The translations under genes and the position numbers were made by a program. A stretch of DNA of 64,000 bases from Prosopocoilus inquinatus. Taxonomy: Eukaryota > Arthropoda > Insecta > Coleoptera > Lucanidae. The stretch lies in contig CM069871.1 in the NCBI GenBank assembly GCA_036172665.1, positions 57,968,713-58,032,712 of the forward strand, in the 5' to 3' direction. The notes beneath the pieces were generated by a model, which made no database searches, was not told the origin of the DNA, and saw nothing but the letters and a program-made list of their open reading frames with translations. Positions 34,986-44,623 of the stretch are shown here, one piece after another (within the stretch, counting starts at the first letter, position 1; each line of letters begins with the position of its first letter).

Positions 34986-36079
34986 ATGGTGTTGCTGACT
35001 GAAAAACAAAGAATTGAAGTTCTAATGATCATTGGGTATGGCGATCGAATTAGAACTCATCAAGAGGTGTGTCGACTTTTTATAGACAAATATCCTGATC
35101 AGCAAATAAGTCAATCCACAGTCAGCAGAATAGAAAATAAATTTCGAAATTACGGTATTGTGAAAGACCTTCCAAAAACTGGCCACCCTAAGACAAAATT
35201 AATTGACGATGTGCAGCTTGATATTTTACTAGAAATAGAAAATAATCCGCATTCGACTAGTCGAGACATTGCTTTAGAGCACAACCTGAGCCATACCTCC
35301 GTACTGAAACTTTTAAAAATGCAAAAGTTTCATCCGTATAAAGTAAAATTAGTCCATGAGTTAGCAGAAACTGACTATGATCATAGACAAGAATTTTGTG
35401 AAGAAATGTTGGACATTTGCAATCGTGATCCAATGTTCTCGCAGCGAATAATTTTTTCTGATGAGGCAAGTTTTACTTTACATGGAACTGTTAACAGACA
35501 TAATTGTCGATATTGGTCTAGGGAAAATCCCCACTGGATGTAAGAAGCTCATACTCAACATCCCCAGAAGCTCAACGTATGGACAGGAATTGTCGGTGAC
35601 AGAATTTTAGGTCCATTCTTTATCAAAGGTAATTTAACTGGTGAGAAATATCTACACTTCTTACAATTCGAATTAGTATCTGCATTGGCGATATTATTCC
35701 CTAATGAAAATGACTGTGACGTACCAAACAATAACATTTGGATGCAACACGACGGTGCTCCGCCACACTACGCAGTTGATGTGCTGTGCGACGTTATTTG
35801 GACGAGATGTTCCCAGGTAGATGGATAGGAAGAAGAGGTCCAATGGAATGGCCAGCTAGATCCCCTGATCTAACGCCATTAGACTTTTTTCTATGGGGGT
35901 ACTTAAAAAGCAAGGTGTATAAAAATAGACCTAACAACTTAGACGATCTTAAAGAAAGAATTCGACAGGAGTGTAGGTTAATAACACCTCAAACTATTCA
36001 AAATGTAATAAATGAATTTTATGAGCGTCTTGGGTATTGTCAGTTGGTGCGTGGTCGTCAGTTTGAACATTTATTGTGA
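34986..36079 (+). pseudogene. DD41D transposase, two lesions
   Basis: The ATG at 34986 opens MVLLTEKQRIEVLMIIGYGD. An N-terminal helix-turn-helix follows (QQISQSTVSRIENKF), a linker with KDLPKTGHPK, and a second helix-turn-helix-like part (TSRDIALEHNLSHTSVLKLL). D1 lies in IIFSDEASFTL, D2 in WMQHDGAPPHYAV and D3 in SPDLTPLDFFLWG; 41 residues separate D2 and D3 once the frame change is allowed for. The lesions are a TAA at 35541-35543 and a 5-bp duplication (GTGCT) near 35783 that shifts the frame. Everything else is open to the stop at 36077-36079 (about 364 codons). Function in the family is TA-specific cut-and-paste. With two lesions this copy is probably dead, but intact relatives are likely in the genome. 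Confidence 0.9.
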
Positions 36080-36097
36080 TTTCAATGACTGTCAAAA

Positions 36098-36478
36098 TCA
36101 AATTTTGTTTATTTACACCTTAATTTTGTTTCGTTTTAAACCTAGCTAGCTAACTAGATGTTCTGTTTATTTCTTCAACTTTACAATTAAACTTTTATGG
36201 CCGTTTTTCTTGAATTTTTTGTTATGTAATCGATCCAAAATTTTATACTGTTGAAAGCAGGTTAAAGAATCCTACCGAAATAAAAAATAAAAAATATAGG
36301 TTGTCATTTAAAAAAAATCTTGATGACGTCATAACTTAAAAAAAATTCATGAAAATATCTCAAAATATACTTCTTCTTATGCGCTGTAATTTGAATCGCT
36401 ATACCCCTTTTACATTTTTGCATTATTACAAATATTAACGGAGTTATGGATTTTATCCGCTACTTAGTTTCCATGCTG
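36098..36478 (-). repeat. Right long terminal inverted repeat of the DD41D element
   Basis: Inverted partner of 34529-34882. It has an additional ~28 bp (CTTAATTTTGTTTCGTTTTA region) close to the stop codon that the left arm lacks. Confidence 0.9.
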
Positions 36479-36480
36479 TA

Positions 36481-38733
36481 TATCGTATAATACGTAATGT
36501 TACGAATTTGGAGGTTCACAAATTAGAGTCGTTAACTTTCAGAATACTTTAATTACAAACTGTCTCTTTACACAATTAAAAACACAACAGTGTTGGCTAC
36601 ATTTTTTTTTTTTTTGTTTAAATATTATAGACAAACAATATTATCTGAGGAAGGAGTTACAATAAACATTCACTCACCATTGGTTAGGTTTCTCATTCCT
36701 AATGTTTTTTCTTTCTTTTTCGCTTCTCTGACCGCAACAAGCGCTGAAGGTAAACGTCTTAGCCTCCGGGCATCGAATTCAAATTCGATAAGGATCATAC
36801 AAGTTATAAGTAACCCTTTACGAGTAACTATTCAGTAAAATGGAACAATCCACTTACCGGGGCCGTTTTCCCGGCCCCACATGCTCCAGCGGCGAATCTA
36901 GAAGCTGTAGCTCCCTCATGATGATATTGGACACTGGGAAAGTCATCCTCGCACGTTGACTTCTTATCTTCGCACGCATTACCCCCCACATTCACCTGTG
37001 AATACAAAACCCTCCCCTCACGATCGATATTAACATATTTTGCTTCCCAAGCATACGTTCTTAGGATCAGTTGATGCACCGACTGCGTGAATGTCAAGCA
37101 CCACTCCGTACCAGTCCAATAACATGATCATGTCAGACTGTTCTGGATAGCTCAATGCCATCACCTGGTCAGGAATGTAATCAACCGAATTTCCACTCAC
37201 AAAGAATGCAGAATACAGCTAATTACTTTGCGGGTATCGTGCTCTTCATCGATGCTGCTTGCACACCGCGGCAAGAGCCCCGTATGCTGGTGCACGATAC
37301 CATTCTCTGGTCTACGCCCCGGATCGCGTCCCGGACAATATTCTGCTACCAGAATACATCCGCATAACTCATGACTCATGACCCTCAAACCGCATTGCCA
37401 ATCGTGAGAATGTACCGCCCTAATACTTCTGCCAGAACGTGGTCTGTTCTCAGGTCATATTCTACAGACACCCTCTACCTCATGCCCGGCAACACACCGC
37501 GGCCACCCCGTATATCACCAGGCCCATCCATGGCCCCGTTTACCGACACGTTTCGCCTTCCGCGCTATCCCTCGGGAGACTGCCGTTTCTTTGCTGGCAA
37601 GACCAAACACGCCCCTATATCATATTACCAAACTAATAACGTAAACAAATATGCTAGTGCTTCAGAGATATCCCGGGAATGCATGAACTTTCATAAATTC
37701 TAAACTTGTAAAATAAATAACTACAACAATAGTAATGAGCTGCAACACTTGTCTATCAAATAACACTTCTACAGAATGTGCTTCCTACCATTCGAGGTAT
37801 AAACACTTCGCTTGCTAACTGATAACTATTCCGCACGCTAAGAACGCTTTGCTTAGAAAAAAATGTAAAAAGTTACGAAATAACTTGCTTTATCTTAACG
37901 TGCCTGTCAGTAATTCAGGCGCTTATATCTAGTTCTGCAATCTGGTACGGGTCCGAAAAAGAAAATTATATCTCGCCTATGTAGGTTGGCGTCACAATTC
38001 GAAATGATTTTTTTTTAGGAGAGAAAGATCATTTCTTTTGTACATATAAAAAAATCTGGATTCTTACATTTCGCTTTTGTCGCATCAAGAATCTATCATT
38101 TGGACTAATGGCACTAGGTTATATACAGGTTGTTCAGCTTGTAACAACTTCCAATAAAATCTCATAAATTTGCTTACAAACGTAATGCATCCAGAAGTAA
38201 ACGCATTTAATGAGTCAGGCAAGACTTAGAGACGAAATTCCATCGCGTCATGTTTCCGCCTGTTACGAGATAAGTGAACACTCTGGAGGCAGAAAAATTA
38301 CAGGAAATTGTAATTGTCTATTATTTTTTTTTGTTTTCGACTGAGCTGACATAAGCCACCACATGACCTAAAGCGACACTTCAAATTCTGGAGGAGATAC
38401 GAGAGAAGCTAGTTCTAAACGTGAATTTATTGCTTGATGTCGTTTCTTAATTTTCTTTGTTGATAAATTTTCCAAGTTCTAAATTTTCTATCAGTCAGTG
38501 TTTCTAATTTCAATTTAAATATTAGTATACCATGAAATGTGTAGATCTGCGACGGTGAATTATGTAAAATAAAATAAAACAAGGCAAAGGCTTTACAAAG
38601 TGTACAGATTTCTGGCTCCCTCATTCTCTCTTTACCGCAATTTACTTTGAATCATTGAAATTTTTGAAATTTTTAAATTTTGATATTTTACTGTCAAAAA
38701 ATTTTCCATAATTAAACTATAAGCTTCCCGTTA
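36481..38733. other. No gene recognised; GC-richer core
   Basis: 36840-37600 is clearly richer in G+C than the rest of the window and has open frames on both strands (for example 37155-37367 and 37371-37703 plus; 36828-37097 minus), none with a recognised domain. A small hairpin sits at ~36859-36880 (GGGGCCG paired with CGGCCCC). The start of the region (36498, TGTTACGAATTTGG) resembles the 5' end of the LTR at 38738, but the interiors do not match. It may be a decayed retroelement or a host exon cluster. Confidence 0.35.
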
Positions 38734-38737
38734 ATAA

Positions 38738-39076
38738 AGTTACGAATTTGGGGTTCGTTAAATTTATTTTAAAATGAAAACTCGATGTAATTAATAAACT
38801 AATTTACTTAGAGTAGCTATAAACACTAATTTATATTAATGATCAACGATCAAAATTCAAACTTCAATGCGAACCATCCTAGGATTCCCCGTCCGTTCGC
38901 CTAAATGTTCCGGCTGACGAAAACTCGAGGCCACGTGGAAACGGACTGTCTATAGAATTTTCTTTGCCCAGAGAATTCCGTCTCGCGAAGCAGACAGATG
39001 TTCTCGAAGCGTCGAGACTTAACGCGCCAGGCTCTGACGCATTTAAGACTAATTCGCCACCCAATGAATCGTCACA
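38738..39076. repeat. Solo LTR, 339 bp, with 4-bp target duplication ATAA
   Basis: Starts AGTTACGAATTTGGGGTTC (the first base of the usual TG is mutated) and ends GAATCGTCACA. ATAA flanks both sides (38734-38737 and 39077-39080). It aligns with the solo LTR at 8749-9070 at its start, its CACTAA block, its TTCC...CTCGAG middle and its CACA end, at perhaps 60-65% identity. No internal retroelement sequence adjoins. Confidence 0.75.
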
Positions 39077-39080
39077 ATAA

Positions 39081-41099
39081 AAGTAATTTAATAGTTCAAT
39101 TGTTTTTGTTGCATAAAATATATCCGAATATGATTTGTTATTGAAAGATTCTGATTTTCATTTGAGCTAGCTTTTTTCTTAATTCGCTTTTGACCAAAAC
39201 CGAATAATAAGAAAGTTACAGCAGTTTAACTTTCTTAATTTCTTCTTTAATTTACACCTGCAGCTTTTTAATTAATAAAAATTATTTCACAAAATGTAAC
39301 TTTATTATTAAATAAACTCTAAATTTATCAAAACCACCATTCATAAAATGTCCATGTTAATATGTTTCCTAGTTTTGTTTTTAATTAGTAGGCGGTGCAT
39401 AAAGACATATATGACATGAAAACCCGTTTTTGGGCATTAGAAGAAAAAATGAAATAGCTATAACATTAACGTGATTACATTTTTTAAAATAGTTGTTTAT
39501 TGTAAAGCACTGTTCAATTAACTCATAAATGCCTCAAATTTGAATTTAAAACCTAAAATATTACGACAGGGAGTAACTTTTGTTTGTTAGTTAATTTCGC
39601 TTTAAACCCTGGTAACTTTTTAGTTATTGCGTTTTTACCAAAAATTTATTAAGAAAAACTCTTTAATTTGATCTCTCCTAGCTACCCTTTTAATCTCCTT
39701 CGTAGGTGATGAGACACCCAGTATAGTTAATAGATAATTAAGGCCCCGCCGCCGTCCAGCAAACCGTGGGTAGCAAAGTAGAGATCGATTCCCGGTTATA
39801 TTTTCGAGAACCAGACTACAAACAAAGAAATTGGAGGATTGTTGGAGTTGGAGACAGAGAGAGAGGTGAAAAGTGGTTATTTGGTTTCCAGCTATTATTG
39901 AGGAAAATTTTTTTTTTTCTTATTTTAATCCACCTACCTTTCTTCACCCAACGGTTGTCATTCACAACTAAATAACTTATGAATAATGATATTCATCCAA
40001 TATTAATACCGTGTGGAGTTGAGACACGTTGCGTTTCTGTAGTAAGATGTGTGCTTAATTATTTTGTGTTTGTTACCTTTAACTGTTACTGAGTTCGGTG
40101 TCGGTGTTCTTTAGACAATTTTAAATGTGCTGCTTCTTTTTTGTTTAAGTATACAGTAAATCGTTTGTGTAAATAAATTTCGCTTGGGCGACTTAGAGTG
40201 AATGAAGAACTATTATATGAAGATTGTGTTGACCAACTCTCCGTGCGTAACAATCATATTCAGTTTTTTGAAGAAAACGGAACACGCTTCATCTTAAACT
40301 AGAATTACATTTCAAGCTATCAATAGCTCGTCATGATGTAAGCATGCAGATTGTTATGATTATTATTTTTGTGCAATTCAGTACACTTTATTTAATTAAG
40401 ATAATTTGCTAAATTAGAAATCAAGTCGAATGATACATTTGAAATACAAAATTAAAAACGCGCAGCTTATACTCACAACGAAAAGCATTAATCAGCTTGA
40501 ATGTGTTAAGAAATGAGATCATACTAGGGTCTCATATTTAAAAAAATGAACAAACTTGCATTGCACTGCTTTGCAGAACAAGAATTAACAGTGACTGGCG
40601 GAGCTCCCTAGCCCAGATAGACAGCAAGGGGTGGGTCGTAATTCGACGTTAATTTTTTTTAAAGAGCGTCAGAAATAATTATTCAAATGTAACCCTTTCA
40701 CAATGCAATACGCTAACTGTACGTCTCAAACAGCTTTGTAGTGTCGTCTCCACTAATTCGATAGATTATGCCTCAGTTAATTTAACAAATTTGTATTTGT
40801 TAAAAATAATTACAGCTTGCATTGCACTGCTTTGCAGAACGTGAATCAACGGTGACTCATTGGAAAGCTCCATGCGTTACCGAAATGCGGCTTCCAGTGC
40901 TTCTTGTTTATATTCCTGCCTTTTTTATTATTGAATTTCCCTTTCGAAAACATTAACTTTTGAAAGAAACTCCGGGACTAGCACATCATCCTAGAACTCC
41001 TAATAAATAGGGCCAGAGAAGAAAGTAAGTTAAGAGTTCCGAATATGAGTATGAGTTAGTCTGTGTAACACATATTTTAAACATTTTTCGTCGTAATTT
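39081..41099. other. No gene seen; one local direct repeat
   Basis: The phrase CTTGCATTGCACTGCTTTGC followed by AGAAC...ACGGTGACT occurs at ~40555-40605 and again at ~40815-40865. A frame at 39766-39975 is rich in charged residues but unrecognised. Nothing else supported. Confidence 0.45.
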
Positions 41100-41205
41100 A
41101 TTATATTATTATATTTAATTTAAATAAAGTGTAACTAAGAAACATTCAAGACCGGCGAGGGTGAGTTTGAATAAAGTTTCATTGTTAACAAAAGCTTCTA
41201 GAAAT

Positions 41206-42563
41206 TGTTACGGTAAGTTTCCTGTAATCACGTTTGGTGATGGTTTCCTTTCTTTTCCCCGGCGCTTTTGAGTCTTGGACGTTTAGATGTCGCGTGATAC
41301 TCCATTTTGTAGCGGCTGTGGGATCGCGTTGCGGTCTTAGTGGAAAAAAGCGCATGTGGATACCCGTCGGAAGGACGAGTTCAATTATTATCGCTAACAA
41401 CTTTTTTGTGGCTGTTTCGAAACCTTTTGTTATGAATATTCTGTGCTTCGACCCGCATTTTTGTGGATTTCTTTTCGCCCGTCGTTATTTTCCCCCAAGA
41501 GTTAAGCGGGGATTGCTTTCTGAGGATTTGGCAGCGATTTTTGGTATCCCTTCTGTACCTACGTGCAACGTAGGGTAAGTTATTTTTTTTTTTTGGCGAC
41601 CTCGTGGCCATTACTTTGTCAATTGTTCCTTTCTCATTTCCCGTTATTATAGTGCCAGTCCCAGGCAAGGGGGCCGCTATACACTTGGTTTGGCAGTAAA
41701 GAATCTTTGTTCGACCGTTCGCCGCCCGTTCGATTTGCTTCAGCGAGACGAGCCCGACAGTCGCCATTTTCTGTCCCTTCACCCGAACGTCCTGACCAAG
41801 ACCATCACTGAGTCGTCGACGCCCTGGCGGAGGCATTTTAAGGAATTTTTTTTGTGTGTTGGACATGATTTCAATGTTTTCTTGTGTATTTTGGAAAAGA
41901 GTTTAAAGCGATTTTTTTTATGCTTTGGTGTAAGCTGACGCGTGAGTACTCCCGTAAAGACGCTTTTTCTGTCCACGAGTCATAGTCGTCGTCCCTCGCC
42001 CCGTATCCGATCGTAGTTATACGTTATTTTTGATTTGTACGATTTGTACGAATGTGCTGTCGGGACTATATTAATTAAAGCTGCGATTTACGACCGAAGT
42101 GACTTTTTTGTTTTCTTTTTGCATACCATTGTCAATAGTATTTTGTTGTGAGTGCTTTGCATCCTTAAAGGGTGGGATTTCGCGTTCGAATACGAGTCCT
42201 AGGGTGTTGGAACCTCTGCGAACGGAACAGGATACACCCTCCCGGCCGTGTATCCTCTTCACTCTTGAGTTACGTAATCACTACTAGGTGGCGCCCTTTC
42301 CGGTCTCATGTTTTGAGTTTTTCCTCGCCGTCTTCACTGAGTGGGCACAGCACGTAACCCTGTTCAACATCATCGTTCTCGAGGGTCCGGCCGACTTGGT
42401 TCTGAGCATGAGGTAAGTTACAGATTGGCGCAGGGCCTCCTCCGTTTTCTACCGCGGTTTTGGGTCCAAACAGCGCTGTGCGTTTCCTTGTTGTCACAGG
42501 AATCAAATCGGTGGTAACAAATGGTTGCAACAAAAATCTTTTTTCCTTATCTTTCCGGTTACA
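41206..42563. mobile_element. Solo LTR-like insertion, 1,358 bp
   Basis: Starts TGTTACGGTAAG and ends CCGGTTACA (TG...CA on either strand). Flanks are AAAT (41202-41205) and ACAT (42564-42567); the uninterrupted paralogue at ~49330 reads ATAT at the same point, so a 4-bp duplication with one substitution fits. The interior is GC-richer and holds open frames on both strands, the longest being 161 codons on the minus strand (41381-41866). Two fragments of the same family lie at 63100-63420 and 63560-64000. No gag, pol or primer binding site was recognised. A long BEL/Pao or Ty3 LTR is the best guess. Confidence 0.6.
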
Positions 42564-42755
42564 ACATAAACTGATTTGTGTAGTATTTTACTTCTCTCCT
42601 TCATATTCTAGTTTCAACTTTATGCTAATTGTTAAAACTTAATTAATTAATTATATAAACTAAATTCGCATATTCTTTGTTGGTTTTCTATTTGTTATTG
42701 TGTGAAATTTTCTATTATGTTTGAATATATTAACTAATTAAAGGTTCAGATTTTT

Positions 42756-43135
42756 TTAGAAAAATTTTGTGCAAATTGTTCTTGATTGCAGTGAAAACCT
42801 CGAGCAGCCTCTGGACAGCTGTTTCAGTCCTGCTTGGGGCTTCTTCAGCAGAGACGTAGCTCGACATTCCCACTGCAATTGCGAATAAATTGGGCAAGTC
42901 GTGTTTGGTCTGCAGCTCCAAGCAGGGCTGAAACAGCTGTCCAGAGGCTGCTCGAGGTTTTCACTGCAATCAAGAACGATTTGCACAAAATTTTTCTAAA
43001 AACTTTCATTATGCCTTGACAGCAAGCATGGCCGCCTTGCATGGGGGACTTATTAGGAGCAAATCCCGCTTCAATTTGTCTATCCTACTGCAATGTCAGG
43101 TCAAAAAGCGATAGTAAGATGTCGCTATTTTATCC
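42756..43135. mobile_element. Fold-back insert, ~380 bp, with 12-bp flanking direct repeat
   Basis: GTTCAGATTTTT occurs on both sides (42744-42755 and 43136-43147) and is absent as a duplicate from the uninterrupted R copy, so the insertion and its boundaries are supported. The first ~250 bp folds back on itself: arms of ~95-100 bp, with outer parts TTAGAAAAATTTTGTGCAAA and the complement near 42985-43003, and inner parts AACAGCTGTCCAGAGGCTG. A single-arm copy exists at 349-474. A 9-12-bp duplication with long arms recalls Mutator-like MITEs, but the arms stop ~130 bp short of the right boundary. Confidence 0.65.
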
Positions 43136-43431
43136 GTTCAGATTTTTATTTAAATTTAAGGAAGGACTAATGAATAAGCTGAGAAAGAAATAAGGAGTGG
43201 ATCATTTTCGACAAATCCCAAAATACAAATAGACGCCATTCGAGCAATTCGTAGAAAACGATTTAGAAATCGATTTTTGGCTTGTTTTATCGAATCAAGC
43301 GCGCTACGAACAAAGAAATTGAGATCCAAATTTCCAGATTGTTTAAAAGAACTGGAGGAAAAAAGGGGTTGAAAGGTGGATTCCAACCCCCATCCGCATA
43401 TCTTACAGTAGAAATGTGCTTTGACTATCAC

Positions 43432-44555
43432 TAAACATTAAAATATTTAGGAGTTTAGAAGCTGTATTTATATTATTGCGAAGATAAACAGTTTGGTACA
43501 AATTTTCTTAAATAATAGAAGTAATAAGTAATAATAAAAAAAAATATTTAATAAGCGAGCCTCCATTTGAAACGGTGTAATTAAAGATAACAGTTACAAA
43601 TGACGATAAAATTTCATTTCTGACCGTTTATTAAAACTCACATTTTATACACAATTACATCGCATGGCTTGTTCGTAATTGAAGTAACCCGCGGCAAACG
43701 GACGAAAGAGAATGGAACATTTTATTTCCGAGCACCCCTCGGCAAATTAATATGAGAAATGAGCCGGGGCCGGAAAGAAACTGCACGACGAGAAAATTAA
43801 GAAAAATAATCGCTCCAAGACAGGACTATTGAGGCAATTAGTCAACAAACGCGGGTTTACACTCGGATTATTCCTTGGCGCTGTTACTGCTGGCGGTGTT
43901 ATGAACGTTAAAATATTACTTATTCTGTAAATTATGCGCGAGAATGTAGCGGCGCTTCTATAAATCTCCGACGAAGATAAAAATCTTCATTACAGTAAAT
44001 GTAATATTCTCACCTGCAAACTTTGCATCCGACTTCTATTACGTTATAATTTTCAGCATTCATCCTACTTAAATTAAATCTGCCTAGTTAATTTTTCATG
44101 AATAAAACAAATTAAACGTATTTAATGTTTAGTCATATAACGCAAATTGCTATTTTCACAAGGTTTATTGTTAAATTCATTAGAAAGTAATTTCGTGGCA
44201 TTATTTAATAATTAGGAGCAGCCGGTGCCATATTTCTGCTCCTCCAAAAGGATCGTCGCAGCAGATTGGTACAAAAACCTGTAAGCAAAGGCCGAAATTT
44301 AAAAGTGTATTATGTCGGAAACTTAAAATAAAAGCCTTGAACACGCCGACATGCTATCTTGTTTGTTGCTTGCGAACAAACGAATAAACTGTCTAAATAA
44401 TAACACAAATTGATCTTATTGGCAAATTAATTAAATTGGCTAAAAAAATTTGCTTCTGAATTTGTAAACAAATCAATGCGTAAACCGCAGGCCTATTTCT
44501 GAGAGTTTCCAAAAGGTTACGTTACAAAAGTTTTTTTATTGTAATAAGCATGCAA
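43432..44555. other. No gene seen
   Basis: AT-rich with short A-runs. No repeat family or coding frame was recognised. Confidence 0.45.
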
Positions 44556-44623
44556 TACGTGGGCTGCTGGAAAAGTTTCTGGAAACGGTATGAAAAGACG
44601 CATATGAAATTTGGTAAATGGTA

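Larger units (their letters stand above)
34529..36478 (+). mobile_element. DD41D (rosa-type) mariner-like transposon, 1,950 bp, near intact
   Basis: TA flanks both ends (34527-34528, 36479-36480). The ends CAGCGTGGAAACTAAGTAGC and, on the other strand, CAGCATGGAAACTAAGTAGC begin long terminal inverted repeats: about 354 bp on the left (34529-34882) and about 381 bp on the right (36098-36478, with a ~28-bp extra segment near its inner end). A single transposase gene lies between the arms. Arm similarity is high (roughly 90% by eye), so the element is among the youngest in the window. Confidence 0.93.
41100..43431 (+). repeat. Repeat family R, copy 1, interrupted twice
   Basis: Three pieces (about 41100-41205, 42568-42743 and 43148-43431) align in order and without gaps of their own with the continuous copy at 49245-49800. 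Shared landmarks are GGCGAGGGTGAGTTT, AAACTGATTT, GGAGTG...TTTTCGACAA and GCCATTCGAGCAATTCGTAG-type. The interruptions are a 1,358-bp solo LTR and a ~390-bp fold-back insert. The family itself is not identified. Confidence 0.7.

Noticed and set aside
36498..36834. Possible third solo LTR (starts TGTTACGAATTTGG, ends in CA, flanked by GTAA on both sides, 337 bp)
   Set aside because: The first ~18 bp match the 38738 LTR but the interior and the terminal CACA block do not, so the flanking GTAA match could be chance.
41381..41866. 161-codon basic minus-strand frame as a host gene
   Set aside because: It lies wholly inside the solo LTR-like insertion, a plus frame of 114 codons overlaps it, and no domain was recognised.
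42730..43042. Several 60-75-codon frames on both strands with similar peptides
   Set aside because: They arise from the two arms of the fold-back insert, which encode the same peptide on opposite strands; no independent coding evidence.
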